This document shows positions 49,301-52,205 of a stretch of DNA of 64,000 nucleotides, piece after piece. Numbering within the stretch: the first letter of the stretch is position 1; every line of letters starts with the position of its first letter. The translations under genes and the position numbers were made by a program. Source of the DNA: Lepus europaeus (Eukaryota > Chordata > Mammalia > Lagomorpha > Leporidae); NCBI RefSeq assembly GCF_033115175.1, contig NC_084837.1, forward strand, positions 26,056,266-26,120,265, read 5' to 3'. Below the pieces are notes generated by a model that was given only the letters and a program-made list of their open reading frames with translations, searched no databases and was not told the origin of the DNA.

Positions 49301-50006
49301 ACAATACTGACTTGTTTTCCAGCCGTACGATGCTTCTATGACCTACGATGCTTCCAACAAAAACACAAATGTTCAAACCTCCACCGTAATGTTAAGCCAT
49401 CACACCCTATAGTGGCGCTGATACGAGTCTACTTCGAGGCTCAAGGAAACACACAAAAAAATTCGTTAACGATCCACTAGCAAAGAAACGCCACTAAAAA
49501 TAGCTTAGAAATACTTAAACGCTTCGGTGATTTCGGTATTTTATTTCGGATCCCGCACAAGATCATTACAGCACTGTGTCCTCAGCTCCGCTTACGTCTG
49601 CACCGGGAGATTTTAAAGACGAGAATTAATCGCGCGTAACCGACTGTCGGGCCAGGGGGGGTTACTGGACAGCTGGGGGTGGGGTGGGCGCAGGGTGGCA
49701 GGAGCCCCCGGAACCCCGGCTTTGAGGGCTCCGACAGCGGAAGCCACGGCGGGGCGGCCCCGAGCGGCAGGGCCAGCGGCGGAGCGGCCGGCGGGGCGCG
49801 GGGGGACCCCGGCCCGAGACGCGGCCCCGCCTCGGAGCGGCTGCGGGCGGGCGCTCGGCGTCCACTCAGGCCGCGGCGCGAGTCCGCCCCGTCCCGCCTC
49901 TTCCCCTTACCACGTAGCCCCCCCACACGTAGAGGAAGTTTCCGTCCACCACGGCGCAGTGGCCGCTGCGCTCCTCGGCCACGCAGAACAGCCGCGAGTC
50001 CGCCAT
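786..50006 (-). CDS. KLHDC1: KLHDC1, kelch domain-containing protein 1 (exons 1-12; 3' end outside window)
   Basis: Kelch-repeat protein. Family knowledge: KLHDC1 is a substrate receptor of a cullin-5 E3 ubiquitin ligase that recognises C-terminal degrons, for example on truncated selenoprotein S. Seen here: twelve coding exons, all with AG acceptors and GT donors, whose phases join without a break to 344 codons plus 2 bases. Gly-Gly kelch doublets fall at residues 29-30, 85-86, 140-141, 213-214, 265-266 and 316-317, i.e. a spacing of 51-72 residues as expected for beta-propeller blades. The protein begins [15 protein letters not shown]. Human KLHDC1 is about 406 residues (memory), so some 60 residues encoded by the last exon are missing because the window ends in the preceding intron. 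Intron 1 is about 20.5 kb. No frameshift or stop is seen, so the gene looks functional. KLHDC2 is a close paralogue, but the exon sequences match KLHDC1 better. Confidence 0.95.
839..1255. other. KLHDC1 intron 11 (gene order), unique part
   Basis: No repeat or gene recognised; includes a CACACAAACACACC stretch near 968. Confidence 0.6.
1256..1566 (-). mobile_element. CSINE (CSINE with AG-type tail)
   Basis: Reverse copy from TTTATTTGACAGATAGAG to GGCGCCAGCCC. The duplicated flank GGAATTCTTA / GGAAATTCTTA is visible on both sides. Confidence 0.88.
1595..1903 (+). mobile_element. Old diverged SINE
   Basis: Recognisable only by spacing: TCTGATCCAGCTTCCTGCT, GGGAGACCCAGAATGAGTT and a closing CT-rich stretch. 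Confidence 0.6.
1904..2110 (-). mobile_element. CSINE, cut off by the next copy
   Basis: Reverse tail and core up to GGCCCAAAGACGTGGACC, then lost into a TTC/T run where the next SINE was inserted. Confidence 0.8.
2115..2452 (-). mobile_element. CSINE
   Basis: Reverse copy with a long T run, ending GCCACAGTGCTGGCCCC. An (AAAAT)n run follows at 2470-2512. Confidence 0.88.
2531..2856 (+). mobile_element. CSINE
   Basis: Head GGGGGCTGTGGTGTAGCAGG to AAATAAATCTTTAAAAAAAT. Confidence 0.85.
2858..3208 (+). mobile_element. CSINE, CTCACTAGG subfamily
   Basis: Abuts the previous copy. Head CGGCCAGCGCTGCAGCTCAC, tail CTGCCTGTC plus poly(A). Confidence 0.87.
3306..3621 (-). mobile_element. CSINE
   Basis: Reverse copy from TTATTTGAAAGTCAGAG to GCCACAATGCCAGCCC. 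Confidence 0.85.
3700..4045 (-). mobile_element. Old SINE, reverse
   Basis: Diverged copy with GAGAGACACAGAGAGAGG near its tail and CCACTAAGCTAAACACCCAC at its head. Confidence 0.6.
4094..4438 (+). mobile_element. CSINE, young
   Basis: Starts GGCCGGCGCCGCGGCTCAC and ends in poly(A). Exact target duplication AAAGACTTCT at 4084-4093 and after the tail. Confidence 0.92.
4450..5005. other. Intronic, nothing recognised
   Basis: Moderate GC, no SINE, no exon with KLHDC1 similarity. Confidence 0.55.
5006..5275 (-). mobile_element. Old SINE, reverse
   Basis: TATTTATTTATTTGAGAGAG at the tail; degenerate core; ends near AACCACAGGCTCAACACCC. Confidence 0.55.
5350..5655 (+). mobile_element. CSINE
   Basis: GGGTCTGGCATTATGGTGTA head, AAATAAACAAATAAATC tail. 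The core lost part of the CTGATCCAG segment. Confidence 0.82.
5939..6292 (+). mobile_element. CSINE
   Basis: Complete copy with an extended CT-rich segment at 6202-6252, just 3' of KLHDC1 exon 11 in gene direction. Confidence 0.9.
6532..6616 (-). CDS. KLHDC1: KLHDC1 coding exon 11
   Basis: 85 bases: completes Arg-299, then residues 300-327, from [20 protein letters not shown] to LLSLDT, with the sixth kelch Gly-Gly. Acceptor CAATCATAG, donor GTAAGA. Confidence 0.94.
6617..8691. other. KLHDC1 intron 10, SINE-free stretch
   Basis: About 2 kb without SINEs. GC is higher at 6930-7620, where several short open frames overlap (longest 116 residues, 6968-7318); none is recognisable. The rest is AT-rich. 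Confidence 0.55.
8692..9037 (-). mobile_element. CSINE with expanded GA run
   Basis: Reverse copy. Its CT-rich segment has grown into a pure (GA)n at about 8745-8787. Ends CACAGTGCTGGCCCC. Confidence 0.88.
8745..8787 (+). repeat. (GA)n microsatellite
   Basis: Pure GA repeat grown from the CT-rich part of a reverse SINE. Confidence 0.95.
9038..10932. other. KLHDC1 intron 10, AT-rich
   Basis: Apart from the MIR-like piece at 9835-9990 I recognise nothing. From 10000 to 10900 it is strongly AT-rich. Confidence 0.55.
9835..9990 (-). mobile_element. MIR-like ancient SINE
   Basis: GCATCTAGTCCAGCTCTCAG and GACTAGAACTTTGGTCTCCC fit the reverse MIR consensus, with heavy divergence. Confidence 0.5.
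10933..11005 (-). CDS. KLHDC1: KLHDC1 coding exon 10
   Basis: 73 bases: completes Ser-275, then [20 protein letters not shown] and TRP (residues 276-298), plus two bases of Arg-299. Acceptor ATATTGCAG, donor GTAAGT. Too short and too AT-rich to stand out as an open frame on its own. Confidence 0.93.
11262..11632 (+). mobile_element. CSINE with (CCCT)n expansion
   Basis: Ordinary head and core. The CT-rich segment at 11530-11590 is nearly pure CCCT/CCTT repeats. Confidence 0.88.
11530..11590 (+). repeat. (CCCT)n microsatellite
   Basis: About fifteen CCCT/CCTT/CACT units inside a SINE. Confidence 0.95.
11633..12728. other. KLHDC1 intron 9, unique
   Basis: No SINE. A CTGCTGCTGCTGCTCTTCC patch at 12011-12032 is the only simple repeat. 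Confidence 0.55.
12729..12841 (-). CDS. KLHDC1: KLHDC1 coding exon 9
   Basis: 113 bases encoding residues 238-274, including [20 protein letters not shown] and the kelch motif LFLFGGLS, plus the first base of Ser-275. Acceptor TTTGCCGCAG, donor GTAAGT. Confidence 0.95.
12842..13266. other. KLHDC1 intron 8, unique part
   Basis: AT-rich, nothing recognised. Confidence 0.55.
13267..13626 (+). mobile_element. CSINE, young
   Basis: Target duplication AAAAAAGACTATGCA on both sides. The tail is (AAAAC)n at 13575-13625 instead of plain A. Confidence 0.92.
13575..13628 (+). repeat. (AAAAC)n microsatellite
   Basis: AAAAC and AAAAAC units forming a SINE tail. Confidence 0.9.
14048..14106 (-). CDS. 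KLHDC1: KLHDC1 coding exon 8
   Basis: 59 bases encoding [19 protein letters not shown] (residues 218-236) plus two bases of Lys-237. Acceptor TTGTTTTAG, donor GTAAGT. A short exon, supported by phase on both sides. Confidence 0.95.
14600..14683 (-). CDS. KLHDC1: KLHDC1 coding exon 7
   Basis: 84 bases, 28 codons (residues 190-217), from [13 protein letters not shown] to YIFGGRVL, with the fourth kelch Gly-Gly. Acceptor GCTTACAG; the donor GTCAGT is a slightly weaker GT site. Symmetric phase 0 like exon 6. Confidence 0.95.
15108..15425 (-). mobile_element. Old SINE, reverse
   Basis: Tail TTTATTTATTTGAAAGGCAA; contains three near-perfect 10-base copies of CTGTGCCGGG at 15187-15215; ends near CCAAATGCCCACCC. 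Confidence 0.65.
15702..16062 (+). mobile_element. CSINE, young
   Basis: TTGTGCTGAAGT target duplication before the GGCCGGCGC head and after the (AAAAT)n tail. Confidence 0.92.
16065..17320. other. KLHDC1 intron 6, unique part
   Basis: No SINE or LINE seen; a few short open frames without similarity. Confidence 0.55.
17323..17630 (+). mobile_element. CSINE, young
   Basis: Flanked by AAATCATGAACTTTG-type duplicates at about 17307-17321 and 17630-17644. Confidence 0.92.
17924..18007 (-). CDS. KLHDC1: KLHDC1 coding exon 6
   Basis: 84 bases, exactly 28 codons (residues 162-189): [20 protein letters not shown] then TWFQPEIK. Acceptor CTGTTTTAG, donor GTAAGT. Being phase 0 on both sides it could be skipped without shifting the frame. 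Confidence 0.95.
18068..18345 (-). mobile_element. Old SINE, reverse
   Basis: TTTATTTGAGAGAAAGAGAT at the tail; diverged core GGACCAAAGCCAGGAGCTGG. Confidence 0.6.
18346..19093. other. KLHDC1 intron 5, unique part
   Basis: Contains an (AAAC)n patch at 18973-18990; otherwise nothing recognised. Confidence 0.55.
19094..19455 (+). mobile_element. CSINE
   Basis: GGGACTGGTGCTGTGGCACA head; long CT-rich run 19354-19405; flanked by ATTAGCTATA / ATTAGCTATAA duplicates. Confidence 0.9.
21431..21766 (+). mobile_element. CSINE nested in LINE-1
   Basis: AAGGTAAAGCTA duplicated on both sides inside the LINE-1 3' UTR, so it inserted after the LINE-1. Confidence 0.93.
22513..22838 (+). mobile_element. 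CSINE nested in LINE-1
   Basis: Interrupts the LINE-1 3' UTR at AGTTAATTTA / AGTTAATCTA. The uninterrupted sequence is seen in the second copy at about 24630. Confidence 0.92.
23002..24384. other. Around KLHDC1 exon 5, SINE-free
   Basis: Exon 5 aside, no repeat identified. 23690-24370 is GC-richer and may be an old repeat that I cannot name. Confidence 0.5.
23512..23590 (-). CDS. KLHDC1: KLHDC1 coding exon 5
   Basis: 79 bases encoding residues 136-161: [18 protein letters not shown] and then FDVHDASW. This holds the third kelch Gly-Gly. Acceptor ATCTTTTCAG, donor GTAAGA. Confidence 0.95.
24385..24795 (+). mobile_element. LINE-1 3' UTR end, 5'-truncated
   Basis: Closely similar to 22275-22500 plus 22839-22985 of the neighbouring LINE-1 (shared CAACAACAGGAGTCACT, CTCTGTCCTTAATGAG and GTATTCATTAAATAAAA), but without the nested SINE. 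It ends in a poly(A) run. Possible duplicated flanks are AAAAAGCTGAAC and AAAAACTTGAAC. Confidence 0.85.
24796..25100. other. Intronic, mostly unique
   Basis: Holds the (CA)n at 25020. The rest may belong to the old LINE-1 on its right. Confidence 0.45.
25020..25047 (+). repeat. (CA)n microsatellite
   Basis: ACACACATG then (CA)n after a CT stretch; not part of a SINE. Confidence 0.9.
25101..25455 (-). mobile_element. CSINE
   Basis: Doubled AAAGATTTATTTATTTATTT at the tail, GA run at 25170, and head CACCAGCCTCTGGTCC; flanking CCAAATATT occurs on both sides. Confidence 0.87.
25455..25734 (+). mobile_element. Probable old LINE-1 piece
   Basis: A-rich sequence with GAGAAAGGCAGACAATCTGCA resembles the start of old L1 ORF1. 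It continues the sequence interrupted by the SINE at 25101-25455. Confidence 0.45.
25872..26190 (+). mobile_element. Old SINE
   Basis: GGGGCCTGTGTGGTGACACA head and diverged core GAAGATGGCCTAAGTGCTTG, within the old LINE-1. AAAGAGA flanks both ends. Confidence 0.75.
26287..26604 (-). mobile_element. CSINE
   Basis: Reverse copy with AACACAGAGATCTT / GACACAGAGATCTT duplicates flanking it in the old LINE-1. Confidence 0.9.
26633..26970 (+). mobile_element. CSINE
   Basis: Starts GGGGCTGGTGTTGTGGTGTA, only 28 bases after the reverse copy; the two can fold as an inverted pair. Confidence 0.88.
27182..27475 (+). mobile_element. CSINE with internal deletion
   Basis: Head GAGGCAGGCGCTGTGCCTCA. At about 27355 CTGCACC joins directly to AGCGGATGGAAGACC, so about 100 bases of core are missing. 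It inserted beside a short reverse SINE tail (27140-27181). Confidence 0.85.
27476..28346. other. Around KLHDC1 exon 4
   Basis: Exon 4 aside, AT-rich unique sequence. Confidence 0.6.
27852..27970 (-). CDS. KLHDC1: KLHDC1 coding exon 4
   Basis: 119 bases encoding residues 96-134, from [17 protein letters not shown] to KLSCWVYKD, plus two bases of Arg-135. The donor is GTAAGA. The acceptor reads CTTTTAAAAG and has a short, purine-interrupted pyrimidine tract, but phase and homology both require it. Confidence 0.93.
28347..28672 (+). mobile_element. CSINE
   Basis: GGGGCCAGCGCTGTGGCGTA to AAATAAATCTTTAAAAG, 85 bases from KLHDC1 exon 3. Confidence 0.9.
28757..28874 (-). CDS. KLHDC1: KLHDC1 coding exon 3
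   Basis: 118 bases: completes Trp-56, then residues 57-95, including the kelch motif YVFGGYDD, and ends at GYSNR before the donor GTAATG. Acceptor TTGCTGCAG. Residue 57 is Ser where I recall Arg in human. Confidence 0.95.
28875..29865. other. Around KLHDC1 exon 2
   Basis: Exon 2 aside, AT-rich with (AAAAC)n at 29060-29085; no SINE. Confidence 0.6.
29351..29421 (-). CDS. KLHDC1: KLHDC1 coding exon 2
   Basis: 71 bases encoding [20 protein letters not shown] and the following SGL, then two bases of the Trp-56 codon. Acceptor TTTTTAG and donor GTAAGT are both good. It follows the 20.5-kb intron 1. Confidence 0.95.
29866..30212 (+). mobile_element. CSINE
   Basis: The tail has become a (GAAA)n run at 30188-30210; AAAACATATGGG / AAAACACATGGG flanks suggest the target duplication. 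Confidence 0.88.
30281..30652 (+). mobile_element. CSINE
   Basis: Complete copy with CT run 30554-30580 and (AAAT)n tail. Confidence 0.9.
30653..31228. other. KLHDC1 intron 1, unique
   Basis: Nothing recognised. Confidence 0.55.
31229..31440 (+). mobile_element. CSINE, 3'-truncated
   Basis: Head GGGGCCTGGGTTGTGGTATA through GGCTCCTGGCTTC, then it stops; CT-rich segment and tail are absent. Confidence 0.75.
31490..31825 (+). mobile_element. CSINE
   Basis: GGGGCCGGCGTTGTGGCGTA head to a long (AAAT)n tail. Confidence 0.9.
31900..31942 (+). mobile_element. SINE tail fragment
   Basis: Only CTCTTTCAAATAAATAACTT and an A run remain. Confidence 0.5.
31960..32480 (+). mobile_element. Old LINE-1/HAL1 fragment
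   Basis: Decayed A-rich sequence, with GCAACCCAGAATTTTATACC and further plus-strand L1-like text. Probably the continuation of the element at 25.7-27.1 kb, though other exons and repeats lie between them. Confidence 0.55.
32490..32795 (+). mobile_element. CSINE, moderately old
   Basis: GGGACCAGAGTTGTGGTGCA head; CT segment shortened. Confidence 0.83.
33023..33352 (+). mobile_element. CSINE, young
   Basis: TGTAGTCCA / AGTAGTCCA duplicates flank a GGCCGGCGCTGTGGCTCAC copy with poly(A). Confidence 0.9.
33526..33870 (+). mobile_element. CSINE, young
   Basis: Head GGCCGGCGCCTGGGCTCAC (slightly damaged A box); (AAAAC)n tail. Confidence 0.9.
33881..34202 (+). mobile_element. CSINE
   Basis: Exact duplication of AAACTTGAGGTTA before its head and after its tail. 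Confidence 0.92.
34205..34560 (+). mobile_element. Old SINE
   Basis: GTTAAGATGTTTGGCTCAGT head; the target for the insertion at 33881-34202. Confidence 0.65.
34637..34975 (+). mobile_element. CSINE, young
   Basis: AAGCCAGCGCCGTGGCTTAA head (TTAACAGG subfamily), ends in AATAAATAAATAAA. Confidence 0.9.
34976..35354. other. KLHDC1 intron 1, unique
   Basis: AT-rich, nothing recognised. Confidence 0.55.
35556..35875 (+). mobile_element. CSINE
   Basis: Inserted at AAAGAATATG in the old LINE-1. The same word follows its tail. Confidence 0.9.
35886..36219 (+). mobile_element. CSINE, young
   Basis: Second insertion at the same AAGAATATG word; long poly(A) tail 36183-36218. Confidence 0.9.
36229..36256 (+). 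repeat. (CA)n microsatellite in LINE-1
   Basis: CACACACGCACACACACACA in the old LINE-1 after GTGGCATA. Confidence 0.9.
36297..36344 (+). mobile_element. SINE core fragment
   Basis: GTGAGCATTTGGGGAATGAA and CAGCAGTTGGAAGATCCTTC only. Confidence 0.6.
36345..36712 (+). mobile_element. CSINE with LINE-1-derived insert
   Basis: GGGGGCCAGTGCTGTGCTGT head and an AAATAAATC tail. At 36497-36543 the core is replaced by a copy of the LINE-1 sequence at 35518-35563. Confidence 0.85.
37178..37495 (+). mobile_element. Old SINE
   Basis: Diverged; GATGGCTCCAGTACTTGGGT and GCCTTTCAAATACATAAA. Confidence 0.6.
37496..37745. mobile_element. Two SINE pieces in opposite orientation
   Basis: 37496-37570 is a plus-strand head (GATGTTAGCCTGGTGACTCA). 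37582-37745 is a reverse, truncated copy starting AAGATTTATTTTATGTCTGA. They meet in a TTC/T run. Confidence 0.6.
37746..38099. other. Probably old LINE-1 sequence
   Basis: A-rich text such as GGCAGATTACACGACTACCT suggests a decayed LINE-1. Confidence 0.4.
38100..38375 (+). mobile_element. CSINE, 5'-truncated
   Basis: Begins in the core at TACTCCACTTCTGATCAAG; tail AAATAAATCTT then (AAAC)n. Confidence 0.82.
38384..38715 (+). mobile_element. CSINE
   Basis: GCGGCCGTTGCTGCGGCATT head; contains an extra CATATGACATGCAGCCATGT segment at 38541-38560. Confidence 0.83.
38778..39098 (-). mobile_element. CSINE, young
   Basis: TTGACAGGCAGAGTGGACAG to GGTGGAGGATTAGCC; CCAAAGCAAC / CCAAAGCAAT flanks. 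Confidence 0.9.
39358..39655 (+). mobile_element. Old SINE
   Basis: AGGGGTAGGTGTTTGGCACA head; diverged core. Confidence 0.6.
39871..40228 (+). mobile_element. CSINE nested in LINE-1
   Basis: Left target copy AAACCAACAGAGTGGGG at 39855-39871. The tail is a (GAAA)/(GGAA)n run, into which the next SINE inserted. Confidence 0.92.
40182..40229 (+). repeat. (GAAA)/(GGAA)n tract
   Basis: Tail of the SINE at 39871, changing from GAAA to GGAA and back. Confidence 0.9.
40231..40580 (+). mobile_element. CSINE nested in a SINE tail
   Basis: GAAAGAAAGAGAAACC occurs on both sides; the right-hand copy runs into the LINE-1 target repeat at 40598. Confidence 0.92.
40733..41055 (+). mobile_element. Old SINE
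   Basis: GAGGAGCAGACGTGTGGTGC head, GGAGACAGCAGCTGATGGCT core. Confidence 0.65.
41064..41383 (+). mobile_element. CSINE
   Basis: GGGGCATACGTTGTGGCATA to AAATAAATCTTAAAAAAG. Confidence 0.88.
41388..41625 (+). mobile_element. Old SINE, shortened
   Basis: GGCCAACGAGGAGTATATGT head; middle part missing between CCTGGGAGG and CTCCTCGTTTTGG. Confidence 0.55.
41642..41932 (+). mobile_element. Old SINE
   Basis: GGCGGGGCCTGCTACTTTAT head; tail with AAGCAAACAAAAAATAAAT. Confidence 0.6.
42657..42996 (-). mobile_element. CSINE, young
   Basis: ATGCTTGTTTT lies before it (about 42626) and directly after it (42998). Confidence 0.92.
42997..43309. other. KLHDC1 intron 1, unidentified
   Basis: AT-rich; may join the LINE-1 pieces on both sides. 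Confidence 0.4.
43310..43960 (+). mobile_element. Old LINE-1 3' UTR fragment
   Basis: Decayed L1 text such as ATGTGACCTAGCAATTCTAC, ATTACTACTCAGTCATAACA and TTAAAATGGCAAGTTTCAGG. No SINE is nested in it. Confidence 0.7.
43970..45070 (+). mobile_element. Old LINE-1 ORF2-derived fragment
   Basis: ORF2-like stretches (ATGGCCCAAATAACCAAAGT, AAAAGACACATTCAACTTAT, ATGGTGGAATGGATAAATTA) with many breaks. It contains a 48-bp tandem duplication at 44146-44241. Confidence 0.6.
44146..44241 (+). repeat. 48-bp tandem duplication in LINE-1
   Basis: CACGCACCCTCAAACACTC and CATGCACCCTCAAAAACTC start units 48 bases apart; each ends with GGAAYGCAGGTGA. Confidence 0.75.
45071..46264. other. KLHDC1 intron 1, few repeats
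   Basis: Apart from the short SINE at 45424-45515, the region 45900-46030 (GGGTATTTACGCCGAATTAT and GACACTAGGATACAAGAGAA) resembles an ancient mammalian repeat, perhaps L2. Confidence 0.45.
45424..45515 (-). mobile_element. CSINE, 5'-truncated
   Basis: Only tail, GA run and GGTTCACCCCCCAAATGGCC remain. Confidence 0.85.
46265..46622 (-). mobile_element. CSINE with long GA run
   Basis: Reverse copy; pure (GA)n at 46304-46348; ends GAGCCGGCCCC. Confidence 0.9.
46304..46348 (+). repeat. (GA)n microsatellite
   Basis: Pure GA inside the reverse SINE at 46265. Confidence 0.95.
46623..48349. other. KLHDC1 intron 1, unidentified
   Basis: 1.7 kb without SINEs; short open frames only. Possibly ancient repeat at 46650-46900. 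Confidence 0.45.
48350..48585 (+). mobile_element. CSINE, 5'-truncated
   Basis: Starts in the core at TGATCCAGCTCTCTGCTATG. Confidence 0.85.
48595..48932 (+). mobile_element. CSINE, young, in a SINE tail
   Basis: AAAAGAAATCA precedes the head and follows the tail; it contains a 6-base duplication GGTCCT/GGTCGG in the B-box region. Confidence 0.92.
48955..49090 (+). mobile_element. MIR
   Basis: CCTCATTTATAAAATGGTGA, CACCTACCTCCCAGTGTGA and AAGCCAGGTATAGTAAGCAC match the 3' half of MIR. Confidence 0.75.
49183..49188 (-). terminator. Candidate intronic poly(A) signal in KLHDC1 intron 1
   Basis: AATAAA on the minus strand about 720 bases inside intron 1, followed downstream by a TGTGTGTTG run that could serve as a GU-rich element. 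Use of this site would give a short, prematurely ended KLHDC1 transcript. The signal is seen; its use is inference. Confidence 0.35.
49190..49620. other. CpG-rich shore of the KLHDC1 island
   Basis: About 30 CpG counted in roughly 450 bases although overall GC is moderate. No repeat recognised. Contains GAAGCATCGTA twice (minus strand, near 49325-49350). Confidence 0.6.
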
Positions 50007-50270
50007 CCGCGCCGTCGCTCGCTCGCTCGCAGCCCCTGCCCGCGGCGCGGCCTCTCCTCGCGTCCCGGCCCCTACACGCACAAACGGAACGCGCCGAGGG
50101 TCCAGATTGGTGGGAAGGCGGAGCCAGTGCGTCTGCGCCGTGCCGCGGCCGCTCGCCGGGGCAGCGGAGCCGGGCGCCCGGGGTTGTGGGGGTGGTGGGG
50201 GGGGGGGCGCCGGGGCTTGAACCCCTGCCACCTGCTTGGGAGTTGGGGGTGGAGTCTGTTAGCCTAGTGA
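49600..50270 (-). promoter_or_regulatory. KLHDC1: KLHDC1 promoter CpG island
   Basis: A dense CpG island around KLHDC1 exon 1. On the minus strand upstream of the start codon there is an inverted CCAAT box (ATTGG at 50106-50110, about 100 bases before the ATG) next to a GC-rich GGCGGAG motif, and a GAGC-repeat 5' leader. There is no TATA box, as is usual for housekeeping CpG promoters. The exact start of transcription cannot be read from sequence. Confidence 0.8.
49911..50006 (-). CDS. KLHDC1: KLHDC1 coding exon 1
   Basis: Encodes residues 1-32, from MADSRLFC to YVWGGYV, and ends in phase 0 before the donor GTAAGG. The ATG at 50006-50004 is chosen because it gives the conserved KLHDC1 N-terminus. 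It has G at +4 but C at -3, so the context is only moderate. The exon lies inside a CpG island and carries the first kelch Gly-Gly. Confidence 0.95.
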
Positions 50271-51254
50271 GGGGCTCCTGTCTCCTTCCCAGGGACCAGG
50301 ATGGCAAGCTACGCCCCTTTTCCTCGCATTCCTTGGAAACGGATCGGCCAAGAAGTCCCTGTGTTCCTACTTTTGCAGTGTCTCAAACTTGTCCTGTTCT
50401 CTCCACGCCCGTGGCTGGTGCCCCCACTGAAGACCCCAGTCCCTCCAGCCGGTAGTGATTGTGTTGTGTTCTACAGCAGGGCGACTGGAGTTCACAAAAA
50501 CCGTATGCTTCAAATCAGCGAGGAGAGGGTTATAATGTTCTCACCACGCGGAGCTGATAGATGTGTGAGCTGATGCCCACTCCTCTAACTCGATCGTTCA
50601 CAACACACTTGTGGCCCATGGGGTTATATTTCCTGTGTCCTCTGATCCGTTATGCGCGTCCTTAAAGCAGACCTACTGGGTTTTGTGTTCAGGGATAGGT
50701 CCACAGCACGAAGCACAGGTGCCTGCCAGGTATTCAGTACTTAGTGAAAGTTGTGGTTAACTAGAGAAGATGAGATTCTGAACCAAAGGCTGTGACCCTG
50801 GAGATGAAGCTGAGAGACGCATAGAACAAGGAAACGGAATAAACAAGATGTAGACCATCAGCCCTTCACCTTGGGGTGGATGGACTTGGGAACTCCAGAG
50901 CAGCCTTCCGACCCGTGAGGACGATGTATGTGTGTGTGCCCTTGTCTCACAGGGAAGACCGGTGAGCGCTCCTCAGATTTGTGGGGCAAGGGAGGAGAAG
51001 TCCAGGTGACTTCGGGAGGGGTGATGAGTTCTTTTAGGGGGGTACTGAATTGGCGTTGAAGCCCGAGGGACCGAGGAGCTGGACATAAGGATTTTGGAGT
51101 CAGCAGCATACAGTTATTCATTCAAGTATTGAACCTGTATGAGCCATAAGGGAAGTCACTGAAAATTTATGGGAGAAAGGGAAACACTAGAAAAAGGGGG
51201 AGGGCAGAAATAACTATTAGGTTGTAAGAAGAAACTGGGAATTTCGGATCAGTT
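50271..51254. other. Intergenic, KLHDC1-POLE2
   Basis: Moderate GC, no repeat recognised; open frames without similarity. Confidence 0.55.
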
Positions 51255-52205
51255 TTTCCTTTCCAATGTCTTGATATGAAAAATATCAAACATACAGAAA
51301 AGCAGAAAGAATAGTCACGGAGGGGAGGGCGGTTACTGGAGTGAGTCTGGAGGATTCTTTCCCCAGCTCAGTATTGAAGTGAAAAGCCGGGACACAATTT
51401 GCAGAGAGGCAGAAAGTTTTGTTTGATTGGCAAGTGACAGAGAAAGCGTCTGGTGCGAGAGGAGAGCAGGCGGAGTGCCCGAGCAGGACACTGGCTTTGG
51501 GGAGGTGTCAGGGGTTTTAAGGCATTACTGTCTGTTCACTGGGTTATCCTGTTGGGGGTTCCCATTGGACTGGGGGTTTCACAAAGGTATGTCGATTGGC
51601 TTGGGGCTCAAGGAGATAGCGGGGTCTCTGGGAGACTGTCTCTTTAGGGGCTCAGCCCCCTCCTCTGCTAGCTCTGGGTGGAAGATTGCGACTAACTCGA
51701 AGGCGTGGTTTAAAAACCACAAGGTCACCAAGATAGCCAAGGTCTCTTGCAACCAGTCCAACTCTCCCCAGATGCTCAGCCCCTTCCCCTGCCAGCTCAG
51801 GGTGAAAGCTTGCAGCACCCTGAAGGTGTGGTTTAAAGCTGCAATGTCACACAGGCAGCACAAGAAGCTATTAGTGGGGGAGATGCCAGTTGGCCTGGAG
51901 ACAGGCTTTCCAGCCATGGCTGGCAGCTGGCTTGTAAAGGACGTTCTACCTGTGTCTGAGGGGCCCATAGACTCCCAGCCCCACTGGCCAGCCTCAAGGA
52001 ATAACCATTACTTAGGTTTAATAACAGTATTGCTAGTTTTATATTAGTTTGTATGTAGGTATGTACAGTTTTCATTTTGATAGGCATGTTAAACTTCAGT
52101 ATATATTTTCTAAAAATTGGAACACTCACTTACATATCCACCTAAGAAAATTAAGTTGTTACTTAATATAATTTATCTGCAATCCATATTCAGGATTCTC
52201 AAATT
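51255..52205. mobile_element. Ancient repeat split by an unidentified insertion
   Basis: 51280-51315 (AATATCAAACATACAGAAAA) and 52085-52205 (TTCTAAAAATTGGAACACTC, GCAATCCATATTCAGGATTC) look like consecutive parts of one old mammalian interspersed repeat whose name I cannot fix. Between them lies about 0.73 kb of GC-richer sequence with a 206-residue open frame (51427-52047) that resembles no protein I know, and a 124-bp tandem duplication. It may be a solo LTR or another insertion. Confidence 0.45.
51651..51865 (+). repeat. 124-bp imperfect tandem duplication
   Basis: CTCAGCCCCCTCCTCTGC at 51651 recurs as CTCAGCCCCTTCCCCTGC at 51775. Both are followed by GGGTGGAAG/GGGTGAAAG and GGCGTGGTTTAAA/GGTGTGGTTTAAA. 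Confidence 0.75.

Noticed and set aside
49582..50307. 241-residue minus-strand open frame overlapping KLHDC1 exon 1
   Set aside because: Wrong frame relative to the conserved KLHDC1 start; low-complexity GC-rich translation.
49679..50455. 258-residue plus-strand open frame
   Set aside because: Lies opposite KLHDC1 exon 1 in a CpG island; composed of Arg/Pro/Ala-rich text typical of GC-rich DNA. No similarity recognised.
51427..52047. 206-residue open frame as a real gene
   Set aside because: No recognisable domain, start context or intron structure; kept only as a finding about an unknown insertion.
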